Below, piece by piece: positions 18,680 to 29,370 of a DNA stretch of 64,000 nt (position 1 is the stretch's first letter; each line of letters opens with the position of its first letter). A program made the translations under genes and the position numbers. The stretch comes from Nannochloropsis salina CCMP1776. Its lineage: Eukaryota; Sar; Eustigmatophyceae; Eustigmatales; Monodopsidaceae. The stretch is taken from NCBI GenBank assembly GCA_004565275.1, contig SDOX01000002.1, positions 318,884-382,883 of the forward strand. The letters are read 5' to 3'. Under the pieces are notes generated by a model. It was not told the DNA's origin, did no database searches, and saw nothing but the letters and a program-made list of their open reading frames with translations.

Positions 18680-21600
18680 ATGACTTCGGGTGTTGGCGGT
18701 GGGGACAGCCCCTTGGCTCCCCCGGATGCCAGCCATCCCTCCGCCTGGTCGAGCCTGGCGGCAACGCCCACCTCTTGTCCCAAGAATGTACGGGAAGACG
18801 CAGAGAGGGCGGAAAGGGCAAATATGGCCAAGCCCCCGAACGATAATTTCGTTCGGCAGTCCCAGCAGCAGCAGCGGCGCCAGTACGAAGAGAGTCAGCA
18901 GCATCTGGAGCAGCAACAGCAACAAGAGATCTTGGAGGCGCCGCACTATGCATCTGACCAAGGCGGCGTCTGGGAAGACGAAGAGGGCATGGTGGATTTA
19001 GAAGCGATGGTTACCGATGAACTAGGGGGCAGTCGAACATCTTTAAGCAGCATGCATTCGCAAGAACAAATGATTCATTTGCTCCCCGAGAAAAACCCCT
19101 CGTACGGATTCAAGGAACGGCAGGCATCTTTGTCTTGCCGTTACCGCCGACAAAGGCACAAGGTGGCCGGAGACAAATGGAAGACTATTGGGATGGGAGG
19201 TAGCCGCGAATCGCACCCGGATCTGACCCAGCAGCATCGCAGCCCTTCAGACGGGAGCCTGGGGGAGCGGGGGGGAATGGGTGGCAGGCCGCCTTTGTCC
19301 ATGACGCATGCCTCCCCCCGCAATGGGCTTAGCAGAGAGGGGAAGCGGCAAGAGGGCGGAAGTATGACAGGTGCTGTGAGTGGCTGCAATGGATGGGGCA
19401 ATGACCCTCCGAGTCGAGTGCACTTGGCGACGATCCACAGCTTGAACAACGGGCAGGGTCGCCCCCCGGTAAGCCCATTCCAGACAAGCCCCAACGAGGA
19501 CAAGGCACAGCCCTGCTCTTCCTCTGTCGCACAGCAGGCACAAGATCATTCCGATCCCTGCGTGGAGGAGCAGAAGGATCTCCCCCTCCGCCGAAAGGCC
19601 TCGACTGGCCCGCCCGCGGCCCCACCCACCCTGCGGTCTCGAAGCAGCAGCCGGAGCCCAGCCAAGGGCAAGCGCGGAGACACCGGCTTTTCCTCCAGCG
19701 TGTCCACATCCTCTCACCGGTCTTCCACTTCCAAGCCGCGCCGTCGCGGCCCGCACGACGATTCGATGCGAGTCAGGGCCTCCCACGCCTTGGCCGCCCT
19801 GGTCCACGACATCAACACGCACTCCCGGGCTCTGATAGGCAAATTTGTGAAGGCTGTGGACGATACCTTCCTAGGGGTGACGGCGCCCGCCATGGGCCTC
19901 TTTCTCACATTTGCGCACGACCTACCGCGCGCCGTCCACCGTGTGCATTTCGAGAAGGACCTGCGTATGCCCATGCCCCGCCGCAAGGGGGAAGATACTC
20001 GGCACTCCCTCTCCTTCATGTTCCTCCAACCCATCCACAGCGGTCGCGGTCGCAAGTATCCCACAGTCCTGGTTCGGAACCCGTACGGACGCTTGACCTT
20101 CTTTTATTTCTTTTACCTCTTTGCCCAACGGGGCTACAACGTGGTGGTGCAGGACGTACGGGGCCGTGGGGAGTCGACCGGGGTGTTCGACTGCATCCAC
20201 GACCACGACGACGGGCAGGCGACCCTTGAGTGGATCACGTCCCAGCCCTGGTACTCTCCCGAGCACGGCATCGGCCTCCTGGGCATGTCGTACAACGGCT
20301 TTGTCCTTTACTCTACTTTCAAGGACCCCGCGATTCCCGTGCATCCTGCCGTCAAGGCCTTGGTGCCCATCAACACCACCTCACGGCTCTCCACCATGTC
20401 CTACCGGGACGGCCCCCTTCATTTGGAGCTGATCATTCGCTGGTCGGGCTACCTTTGGACGCTGACCCGGGACACCACCTCCTTACTGGCCTTGTTGCTC
20501 TCTTTGGGCAACGGGTTGATGTTTCTAGGTAGGCGGCATGGGGGGCTGGGCGGGAAGGTCACATAGGAGCCGGGCATCGCCCGTCCTTTCGGATTTTCAT
20601 CATGACCATCATCATCATCATCTTCTTCTTCCTCTAACTTTTTCCTTTCTCTGTCCCACAGGCTACCTTGGGCTCTTCGATCATCCCCGCCTTGTTCGCG
20701 CCCTCCGACATTTGCCAGTGGAGGAAATAACCCATATGGTCACGGGGGTGCAACTGAACCGGTTTCAGATGTTCCTTTCCCCTCCGGGCTGCGATTTTGT
20801 CAAAGCTCGCGATGCCTCAGCCGCCCTTCGTCCCGACCTGCCTCCTGCACAGATTCACGCATCCTGGTATGACATCTTTTTGATCGATTCTTTCTTTGAC
20901 TTCAACACCCTGGTGGCGGCAGGAAACCGAGGGGCGCGGCTGATGGTCAGCAGCGACTACCATGTCAAGCGTTACTTCCACTACGGCGTCCTGGTTCGCG
21001 AGGCTTTGACGCATTTCAAGCGGTACTTGCGCCGGGAGCCGTTGCCCTACAACGATGCGGCGGAGGAGGAGGAACGAGTGACCATGCAGATCATTCACGC
21101 GGCGCCGGGACTGGAATGGGTGGGCTTTCCATCCTGGCCTCCAGCCGCGTCGTTTCACGTCCCTCTCTACCTCTCATCAGAGGGAGGATTGGTCTTTGGC
21201 CCAGGAGCGGCTTCGAAGGGCGCCAGCTACCCTGGCCAGGGAGAGGAGTGCTTGGCCCCAGGCGAACGGCGCTACACCTATTTCCCCTCGGACCCGACCC
21301 CGAGTGTGGGTGGGAACGGAATCGGCTTCTTGGACGCCGGCGAGCGGGTGCAAAACCAGTTGGAAGCATCCAGGGGAGGTAGAGACCTGCTGGTGTACAC
21401 GAGTGGGGTGTTGGAGGAGGACATGTACGTGATCGGCAGCCCCCGGGCGGAACTCCACGTCCGTTGTATGTCTCCACGCGCCAAGCAAGCAGACTTTGTC
21501 GTCCGCCTCTGCGACGTGTCGCCCGACGGGGCGTCGCGGAACGTCTGCGACGGCGTTCGTCGTGTGGACTTTTCGGAGGTGGAGAGGCTGGAGGCGCAGG

Positions 21601-21875
21601 GGATGGAGGGAGAGGGAGGAAGGACGATGAGCGTGGCGGTGGGTGTGTATCCTACCGCGGTGCGATTTCCCAAGGGGCACCGGGTGCGGGTACATGTGGC
21701 CTCGGCAGGTTTTATCCGGTGGGAGAGAAATGTCATGGGCTATGGATACCCCTCTTTCATACCTGTGCGGTTTGAGGTATTGCACGGCGGGAAGGAGGGG
21801 GGTTGGGGTGGATCGGTGCTTCATCTGCCATTAGTACCCAGGGAATCTCTTGTGCCAAGTCGAGTACGGAAATAA
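18680..21875 (+). CDS. CocE/PepX (Xaa-Pro dipeptidyl-peptidase-like) alpha/beta hydrolase
   Basis: Two exons, 18680-20528 and 20662-21875 (intron 133 nt, GTAGGC...CCACAG, phase 1), giving 1020 residues. Residues 1 to about 345 are disordered, rich in Ser, Pro, Gln and Arg, with a Gln-rich run near 18860-18930. The catalytic part has PTVLVRNPYGR, VVVQDVRGRGES, DGQATLEWITSQPWY and the nucleophile elbow GMSYNG (Ser about 537). After the intron come HASWYDIF, the CocE-type Asp motif, and SDYHVKRYFHYG, which may supply the His. The C-terminal jelly-roll of the S15/CocE family follows (LVYTSGVLEEDMYVIGSP, ADFVVRLCDVSPDG, HRVRVHVASAGF). Relatives include bacterial cocaine esterase, glutaryl-7-ACA acylase and PepX. 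The substrate here (ester, amide or X-Pro peptide) cannot be told. The disordered N-terminus is unusual for the family and no signal peptide is visible. Confidence 0.9.
20529..20661 (+). other. Intron of the CocE-like gene with CAT/CTT microsatellite
   Basis: A 133-nt GT-AG intron with a pyrimidine-rich tail that contains a short CAT then CTT triplet run (about 20596-20632). The join restores the conserved frame (LMFL-G-YLGLFDHP). Confidence 0.85.
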
Positions 21876-22811
21876 AAGGCGAGACAAAAGGGGTTGAAAG
21901 AGAAAGAAAGGATTTGCAATTTTGGGAAACAGCTTCTGGTGAAGCGAAAATTGTGGTCCAAAAATAATTTTGGAATGATGCTGTGAAGCAGGTGCACAGA
22001 TCGTAAGATGATTAGACTAGAATGGGAGTATACATGAAGAGATGCGGATGTCAGGTAGCGGGCAGGTTGAGTCGTGTTTTGAGTCGAAGGTGAAAGGAGG
22101 TGCAGTAGGAGGATGACGAACAGACAATTTTGAGCACTGTTTGGCTCGTGTGACACGGGTAGGTGGATCGATGACTTTGGCTTTCAAAGATACAGGAGCC
22201 TGCAACCATTTTTGAAAAAAGGGATGACTCTGCTGGGATTTTTGGAATGTGACCTAATTATCTGCAGGAGGGGAGCGATGGTGAAAGAGAACAAAAAAGG
22301 TGAAGAGGAAGAGATTTGCAAATGGAAAGTGGGTACTGACATGGGAGTTTTCACTTCGCTGCCTGGTTTTGTCGTGCTTTTGCGGACCACAGGTGTTTTC
22401 AGTGCGTCAGTTTGGATCTACTTAGCTGGGAGGGATGGGACATAATAGTTTTATATTGGAGTCTTATCACTGTCGAAAAATTGTCGATGCACAAGTAGAT
22501 GACCGATGTCGACGCTTTAACAGAGAGGAGATAGCGCCACGAGCATGGTCAAAGGATAAAATATAAAACACTGCAATACTTCTTGATATGAATCTTCCTT
22601 GAACTTCATTTCGGCATGTGCTATACACGTCACCACACACATATCTACAAAGCGAGCAGCCCGTTGACATGCTCCTTACTGTCCTCCCCCACCTGGACAC
22701 TCTCCTCATCTTCGTCCTCCCTTCCCCCGCCCCCCTCTTCCCCATCATCGCCCTCGACGAAGCCTCCTTCAAGACTTTCACTCTCGTCTCCCTCCACATC
22801 AGACGGGAGCG
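21876..22811. other. Convergent intergenic region, no gene seen
   Basis: About 0.94 kb between the stops of the CocE-like and myotubularin genes, presumably two 3' untranslated regions. It is AT-richer than the flanking coding DNA. The short frames on both strands show no family signal. Confidence 0.4.
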
Positions 22812-25800
22812 TCATAAGAGCCACCCCCCCTCCCTTCCTTCCCGTGTCTCCCTTCCGGATGTACCCACACCCGCAACCTCCTTCGCATTCGTCCCATTTC
22901 CGACACCATCACCTCCATTCGCATAGGCTGATGACCCGCACCTCAACGCCTGGAGCCAGTAGGCCCTCTCCTCCTCCTCCAGAACCCACGCCCACGACAG
23001 TTGAAGATCGATATTTTCCTCCTCCGCTGCGCCCTCGCCCCTCCCTTTCACTCCACCCTCCATTCTCATCGCCGCGTACGCTTCGAGAGGATGGCAAGGC
23101 TTCGCCGTCCACCGCAGCCAGTAGTCTTCCCACAGCCTCACCCGCCGCAACAAAGCCGAGAGCGGCGTCTCTATCAACCGGTTTTCCTGTGCCTGCGCGT
23201 TTCCTTCTGAGCCTCCCCATCTACCCCAGCACGGATTGGTCACGCGCTTACGGACGGCCGGCTGCTCCAAGAACGTCCACAGCGACGGAGCCGCGGCCTG
23301 GTTCAAAGAAGGTCTCTCCTTGGCTGAGTTCCCCAAAAACGTACCAAAGCGGCAATCGTAGAGGTGCTCCGCCACGCACAGGAGGTACCGGCTGTTGAAC
23401 TCGAAGCACTGCGGGTGTTGCTGCTGCAGTTGCCAGACACAATCCAAAAACTGCAGGAAAATGGGGGAAATCTGGTCGTCATTCCGCGTGCCCCCTCCCA
23501 CAACCCCACCCGCTCCCCCGCCCCCTCCCCCGCCCCCAAACCCCCCCGCCGGTAGACCATGCCCCGTCCGCAATTGGAAGGGATGGCCGAACTCCAAAAA
23601 ATCTTTCTGAATCAGGACCTGGAAACCCCTCAACGTTCTGTAGAACGGATCCAGAAACAATTGCGCCAAGGCCGCCACCTGCGACGTCCGATCCCAGCCG
23701 TGCGAGCAGTGCAGCAAGACGGAGGCCCGCTCCCGGTGGACCAGGGACGCACATCGATACGCGGCATGCAGCACGAGACGCACGTACGACAGCCAACGCG
23801 AATTCTCCACGGACGCCCCCCATTCCACCTCCACGGTGTCCTTCGAGAAGGTCAGGGAGCGGAGCCTGTGCTGGGCCTGGCGCATGTCGTGGATGTGACC
23901 GATGTTGCAGAAGTCGAGGGTGCTGGTTGGGTAGCTGCTGGTGGACTCATACCTGAAGGGAGAGGGCGAGGAGGAATAGGGTCAAATACCAGAGGGGCGT
24001 TCACAGGTGGGTGTGAGATGTCTCTGTGCAGAGGGGGCGGAAGGGTGCGTGACTGCTGAGAGAGCGTGGGGGGCGCTTACCCGTGGCCCGTGGCTCTGTT
24101 GGCAAGCGCCGCGGTCTTCGAACGGAGGTCGAGGATGCGGAGGATGCCCTGGCGCGGGCGTCGAGACGGGGAGAGCCTCGAGCGGGCGGGCGAGGCCGAG
24201 CTCCAGGCGGGGGGAGCCTCCCCCCCCTCGCCGATCAAGCGCAAGAGCTTCTCGTCCTCAGGGCACGAGGCTCCCGAGACACCCACGCGCGGTTGACTGG
24301 CCCGCCAGATGGAGGCGGAGGAGGCGGCGGCGCCCCAGGTCAAGACGGGAAGCCGGTGCTCCGAGCGGAAGGCGGCCGAGAGGAGGAGCTCTTCGTTGGA
24401 CATGGCGCGGGGCACGACCAGGGTGGAGGGGTAGGAGGGGCAGGTGGCGCCCTCGGCATTCAGGCGCGAGAAGCGCCAGGGACAGGAGGGGTCCTCCAAC
24501 CAGCAAGGAGAGGAGCCGTTTGGCGCCCGGCGGGTGAACTGCCTGGTCCACTCGCGTCGGAGGTCGTAGAGACCCGCGTCGGGCGGGGCAAGGGCAAGGG
24601 GAGACTGGGCGAGGCGGAGGGCCCGAAAATGCGTGAAGCAGAAGAGGTGCTTGTGGATGTCTTGAGGGAAGGCGTAGGCGTCGATCAGGTCCTTGATCCG
24701 TCCCAGGCCGATGGCGGGGCTGGCGGCTTCTGCGTCCCCGATAAAACGCCCGGAGGGATCGCTGGGATTGGAAGCGCGTGCGGAAGGGGAGGAGGTCGGG
24801 GGAGAGGGCGAGGGCATGCGCAGGGTTGGGGGGAATTCGGGGCCGAGGAGGCGGAGGACGCGGCCGTCTTTGACGTGGATGACGACGGCGGAGTTTGGCT
24901 CCCGCGAGCCAGGGCGCCGGTTCAATTCCCGGTCAGTCCTGTCGATGCAGGCCATGGGCACACGAAAGTACTCTGGCGGGAGATGGGCGACTTGATGGGG
25001 CCGAGAAGCGGCGGGAAGAGGGAGAAATTGGATTCGGTAGGTGGTGACGAGGAGGTCGCCGCTGAGCAGAGGGGCCCCCGGGATCGCTTGGAGGAGAAGG
25101 GTGGGGACGAAGGCCAGCCGTTGCTCGCCCGTCAACATGCCAACTTGTGCCAAGGCTTTGTCTCCAGGAGGTGCTGCCACTGGTGCCGGAGAGAGTGGGT
25201 GGGCGGAGGAGTGGTCGATGGGGGAGAAGTCCGGTATGGGGGGGGGGGCCCTGCCAATGTCCTCGACGCATGCTTTCCCGCTTGCTGGTGTGCAGGACGA
25301 AGACACAGACGGCGAAGCCAATGAGTCGCTCAAATCAGAGCTTGAATTGCCATTGGTAGTCCCGGCGGTGGTCAAAGACTGGGTTATGTTTTCCAGACCG
25401 GACGACAAGAAATTTCCGAGGTTGTTCAATACCCCCCCCATATTCTGTTTGCGCGAGTTCAGGTCAGGCCGCAAAGAGGAGGGGAACGAGGCAGCATAGA
25501 GTGGAGGACGAGGAGGTGGTGGGTGAGACACGGGCGACATCGGGGGTGGGAGGGCGGCATCGACGACCAGGTCTCGGGCTCCGAGGGAAGTGCTCAAGGC
25601 CATACCGGGCCCCTGCGTGGCCGGGATGGGGGGGGAAAGCGCTTCGGCAGTTTGACCGCTCTTGTCCTCATCGTCCTCGTCCTGGACACATGTGGCGTTC
25701 AACATGGCAGAGAGCGGGTCCGAGGTCACCTGTGGGGAAGGACGAGGGCTGGTCAGAGAGCATGGCAAGGAGAGGAAGTAAAGGCAGTCTTTTCTCACCT

Positions 25801-25831
25801 TGGACCATTCCAGCTTGCTGGAATTCGCCAT
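22812..25831 (-). CDS. Myotubularin-family phosphoinositide 3-phosphatase
   Basis: Three exons, 25831-25799, 25729-24081 and 23952-22812, giving 940 residues. The N-terminal ~200 residues are low-complexity. A PH-GRAM domain follows (LLSGDLLVTTYRIQFLPL, RVPMACIDRTDREL, VVIHVKDGRVLRLLGPEF). The myotubularin core has RLPVLTW, EDEKLLRLI, LRILDLRSKTAALAN, then across the intron TSTLDFCNIGHIHDMR and the phosphatase loop CSHGWDRT (Cys codon near 23708). Cys and Arg of CX5R and the WDR acid are present, so the enzyme should be active on PI3P and PI(3,5)P2 in endosomal membranes. The loop before FLQFLDCVWQLQQQ carries a poly-Gly run (encoded near 23480-23555). The first intron (69 nt) has no stop, so a retained form would also be in frame. 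The gene is divergent from MRD1. Confidence 0.92.
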
Positions 25832-26237
25832 GGCGCACTTGACCCCTCGCGCTCTTCGAGCCTGTGCGGTGTGTGGAAGTCAGGACTCTGACGCGTGGTA
25901 CAAAAAGTCTTGTTGCAGCAAGAACATAGGCGGCTTCAGCCTGTCTTCGCTGTTTGATGCTAGTTGTGCTTTGGCACGCTCTCAGATAGCGACCTCCCCC
26001 CCCCCCCCGAGACGGTAATGATTTTATCACAGTTTTGGACGTGGCAAGGTAGCGTCCGCGTGTTCCATTTCTCATGTGGGTGAATTTTCACCAAAATTCG
26101 GGACTAGGATGTCCTTTGAATGCGACAGTATGCTTCCCTTGCGGTTTCTTTCTGGGGGCCTCGTGCACGTCTGCTTCTCGTTCCAATGGCCTCACGCGTA
26201 GTATCTCCTCCCCCCCTGCCGATGCTGCAGAAGCACA
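25832..26237. promoter_or_regulatory. Divergent promoter region between the myotubularin and MRD1 genes
   Basis: 406 bp between the ATG codons of two divergent genes, so both promoters lie here. It contains an 11-bp C run near 25999-26008 and short pyrimidine tracts. No specific site is claimed. Confidence 0.4.
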
Positions 26238-29207
26238 ATGGCGCCTGATCTACCCGCTTCCAATGCGGGATTCACCCGTTTGTGTGTCAAAAATGTGCCC
26301 AAACACGTGGACGAGCGACGACTAAAGGAACACTTTGGACAGCACGGGACGGTGACCGATGCGAAGCTCCTCCGTACCAAAACGGGGGAGTCCCGGAAAA
26401 TGGCGTTCCTGGGCTTTAAGACCGAGTCAGAGGCTCGTACTGCACTAGCATTCTTCAATAAGACTTTCTTAGACACATCACGGCTGGTCGTTGAGGCGGC
26501 TATGCCTCGAGGGGCGAGCGAGCTGCCCCGGCCATGGAGTAGATACTCGAAAGGGAGCTCTCACTTCGAGAAGAAAGGTGCCGGCGGGAAGAGCAGCAGC
26601 GACAGCGATCAAGCATCGAAACGAAAGTATAGCACGGTACACGGAGAGGACGCTGGAGGTACGGCTAAGCGACTTCGCGAGCAGAGCGAAGAAGCTGACT
26701 TGGTGGCGGCCCTCGGGGGCCAGGAGACGGTCGGGAGGACGAAGGAAGAGGACAACGCCAAGACACAGAAGCAGCGACGTGTGAGCAAGGACGAGTTTCT
26801 GGCAACGATGATGCCGCGTTCTCAAACCAAGTTCTGGGGAAACGACGACGTGGGCCTCGCACCGGAGGGGCAGAAGCTGGATCGAGGCGAGCGGCGTGAG
26901 GGACTACGGTGGAAGCCGGGGGAGGGGAGGGAGGGGAGTGAACATCGGCGGCCATCCGGTGGCGAAAGAAGAGGCAGGGGTGTTGCCGTGGATGACGGCG
27001 AGGGGTTGAGCGAGGAGGAGAAGGAGGAGGAGGAGGAGGAGGAGGAGGAGAGAGGGAGGAGGAAGGAGGAGGAGGAGGAGGAGGAGGAGGAGAAGGAGGA
27101 GCAAGAGGGGGAGGAGGAAGAAAAGGACATGAAGAAATTTGCGTCTTCATCATGTGATGTTGGACTTTCTGATCTCGGCTATCTACGATCGAAAGTGAAG
27201 ACGGGTTTGGACGGGGAGATTGGCGACCATCGCGGGGGTCCTGGCCTCGAGGGGCAGCGCCTGGGAGGGGACGAGGAGAGGGACCGAGGGGGCAAGGCAA
27301 AGGAAGGCGAGATAGAGGGCGGTAGTGAGGACGAGCAGGAAGGCAAGGAGGAGGAAAGAACGAGTGATAGGGCGCGAGACAGCCGCGCGATCGAGTCGGG
27401 GGCGGCGGGCGAGGAGAGGGAGGACGGAGGGGCGCGGAAGGCCTCAGTACCCACCTCTCAGGAACGTTCCCGCCCTGTTCCCGACGTAGGCGTGACAGGG
27501 CGGCTGTTTCTCCGGAACTTACCTTTCTCGGCCACGACCGAGGACCTGGAGGAGCTGTTGCGACCCTTCGGGCCGGTTGCGGACATGCACTTGCCGCTGG
27601 ACGATGCCCACCGACCGAAGGGCTTCGCCTTCGCCTCTTTCCTGATTCCCGAGGACGCAGTGCGTGCCATGGAAGCCCTGGACCGGCGGGCTTTCCAAGG
27701 GCGGCTACTGCACGTGCTGGCGGCCCAGGAGGCGCCCAGGGACCCTTTGGCCGACGCCGACCCGGCCCGCGCGCGGACTTACAAGGAACGGAAGGAGATC
27801 GAACGCCGGCAGCGGGCGGGGGACGAGCGGGGGTGGAACGCAAGCTACTTGCGGAGTGAGACCGTGGTGGAGGCGGTGGCCGAGCGCCTGCGGCTGGAGA
27901 AGGGCCAGGTGCTTGACCGGGAGGGGGGCGACATGGCCGTGAAGCTCGCCTTGGGCGAGACCTTCCTGCTGGCGGAGAACCGGGAGTTCTTCCAGAAGGA
28001 GGGGGTGGACCTGACGGTCTTGGAGAGTGCGGCTGCGCAGCAACTCCGACGGAAGCAGCTGTCCCAGGAGGCAAGGGGCGGGCCAACAATATCCCGGAGC
28101 AAGACCACGATCTTGGTCAAAAACCTGCCCTACAGCACCACGGAGGAGGAGCTTACCCAGCTCTTTGGTCGCTTCGGGACCGTGGCCAAAGTCCTTCTGC
28201 CGCCCAGTCGGTCCCTAGGCCTGGTGGACTTCCTTGAGAGCGCAGAGGCGAAGAGAGCCTTCAAGGGGCTAGCCTACAAGCGCTTCAAGCACGTGCCCCT
28301 CTACCTGGAGTGGGCGCCGCTGCATACATTCATGCCCCAGAAGAAGGGAGGAGACAATGCAAACGAAGAGGGACTAGCGCCTACAGGAGGAGGCGAGTCT
28401 GTAGCTGCCGACGCGGGCGCTCCATTGTCGTTTCAGATAGGAAGGGTAGTGGAGGACGAGGGGGAGGAAGAGATGGAGGGTTCCTTTACGCTCTTTGTCA
28501 AAAATCTAAATTTCGCTACGTCGGAGGAAAAGCTATTGGCGCACTTCAAGAGCAAAACCCAGGGGGTGCGAACAGTGGCAATCCCTAAGAAAATGGCTCC
28601 TGTGGGTGCTGCCCGCGCGGTGAGCAAAGAGACAGGGAAGAGCAACGCCGACCAGCCCGCCTTGTCCATGGGGTATGGCTTTGTCGAATACGCAGGCGTG
28701 GCCCAGGCTCAGGCGGCCTTACGGGCCATGGAGGGCACGGAGCTGGACGGTCACAGGTTGCAGTGCAAGCTCTCGACAAAGAGACTCTCAGCCCGCGCCC
28801 CGCCTGCCAAGAACAGAGAGAAGCGGACCAAACTGGTGGTGCGCAATGTGGCCTTTCAAGCCACGCCCAAGGAGGTCAAGGAGTTGTTCGCGGGCTTCGG
28901 GAAGGTCAAGACGGTCCGACTTCCCAAGAAGTTTGATGGAAGCCACCGAGGATTTGCCTTCGTGGATTTTTTGACCGCCCAAGAGGCGAACAATGCGTTC
29001 GTTGCCCTGTCGTCGACGCATCTCTACGGGAAGCGCTTGGTATTGGAATGGGCCGAGGACAAGGAGGATGTGGAAACCCTGCGGGAGAAAGCCACAAAGG
29101 ATGCAAGGAAAGGAGCGGCGTCGGCGCTGAGTAACGAGGCCGCAGGAAGTGGAGGAGGGTTGTTGAAGAGAAAGGGGGGCAGCACCTTTGACAAGGGTTT
29201 CGAGTGA
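26238..29207 (+). CDS. MRD1: Mrd1/RBM19 ribosome biogenesis factor with five RRMs
   Basis: A single exon of 989 residues. RRM1 is at about 13-90 (RLCVKNVPKHVDERRL, the hallmark Mrd1 N-terminus). A long charged linker (about 95-410) follows, including an almost pure Glu run encoded near 27015-27125. RRM2 is at about 415-492 (RLFLRNLPFSATTEDL, KGFAFASF), RRM3 about 620-695 (TILVKNLPYSTTEEEL, LGLVDF), RRM4 about 750-845 (FTLFVKNLNFATSEEKL, MGYGFVEY) and RRM5 about 865-945 (KLVVRNVAFQATPKEV, HRGFAFVDF). Five RRMs match yeast Mrd1 (metazoan RBM19 has six). The protein works in the nucleolar SSU processome, helping early pre-rRNA cleavage and U3 snoRNA release. DDX47/Rrp3, a helicase of the same pathway, is encoded at 59652. 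The acidic linker is longer than usual. The assignment is secure. Confidence 0.93.
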   Translation: MAPDLPASNAGFTRLCVKNVPKHVDERRLKEHFGQHGTVTDAKLLRTKTGESRKMAFLGFKTESEARTALAFFNKTFLDTSRLVVEAAMPRGASELPRPWSRYSKGSSHFEKKGAGGKSSSDSDQASKRKYSTVHGEDAGGTAKRLREQSEEADLVAALGGQETVGRTKEEDNAKTQKQRRVSKDEFLATMMPRSQTKFWGNDDVGLAPEGQKLDRGERREGLRWKPGEGREGSEHRRPSGGERRGRGVAVDDGEGLSEEEKEEEEEEEEERGRRKEEEEEEEEEKEEQEGEEEEKDMKKFASSSCDVGLSDLGYLRSKVKTGLDGEIGDHRGGPGLEGQRLGGDEERDRGGKAKEGEIEGGSEDEQEGKEEERTSDRARDSRAIESGAAGEEREDGGARKASVPTSQERSRPVPDVGVTGRLFLRNLPFSATTEDLEELLRPFGPVADMHLPLDDAHRPKGFAFASFLIPEDAVRAMEALDRRAFQGRLLHVLAAQEAPRDPLADADPARARTYKERKEIERRQRAGDERGWNASYLRSETVVEAVAERLRLEKGQVLDREGGDMAVKLALGETFLLAENREFFQKEGVDLTVLESAAAQQLRRKQLSQEARGGPTISRSKTTILVKNLPYSTTEEELTQLFGRFGTVAKVLLPPSRSLGLVDFLESAEAKRAFKGLAYKRFKHVPLYLEWAPLHTFMPQKKGGDNANEEGLAPTGGGESVAADAGAPLSFQIGRVVEDEGEEEMEGSFTLFVKNLNFATSEEKLLAHFKSKTQGVRTVAIPKKMAPVGAARAVSKETGKSNADQPALSMGYGFVEYAGVAQAQAALRAMEGTELDGHRLQCKLSTKRLSARAPPAKNREKRTKLVVRNVAFQATPKEVKELFAGFGKVKTVRLPKKFDGSHRGFAFVDFLTAQEANNAFVALSSTHLYGKRLVLEWAEDKEDVETLREKATKDARKGAASALSNEAAGSGGGLLKRKGGSTFDKGFE
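27000..27125 (+). repeat. Purine-only GAG/GGA triplet tract inside MRD1
   Basis: About 120 bp composed almost wholly of purines on the plus strand, mostly GAG and GGA triplets, coding for a poly-Glu stretch with some Arg and Lys. Such tracts are prone to length change and can form triplex (H-DNA) structures. Confidence 0.85.
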
Positions 29208-29370
29208 GTGGGGCTTGCTGCGATTGCCACAAAAAGCAAATTCTCTTCGTAATTGTAAGTGTAATAGACAAGTGTGTTCTTTCGTCGTCAAGATTTCCTC
29301 CTTTTTCTCGTTTTATTCCAAACATGCACATGGGACTCCTTGTCGCCCTTCTGCAGCAAGCCAACATGCC

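Noticed and set aside
24895-24950. A plus-strand segment that looks like a tRNA T-arm (GGTTCAATTCC with flanking G/C pairs)
   Set aside because: It lies within the conserved GRAM region of the myotubularin gene on the minus strand, and no acceptor stem, D-arm or anticodon arm can be fitted around it.
26665-28089. A long Pro/Ser/Arg-rich frame opposite MRD1
   Set aside because: It is the reverse reading of GC-rich coding DNA and of the GAG tract, with no domain or start context.
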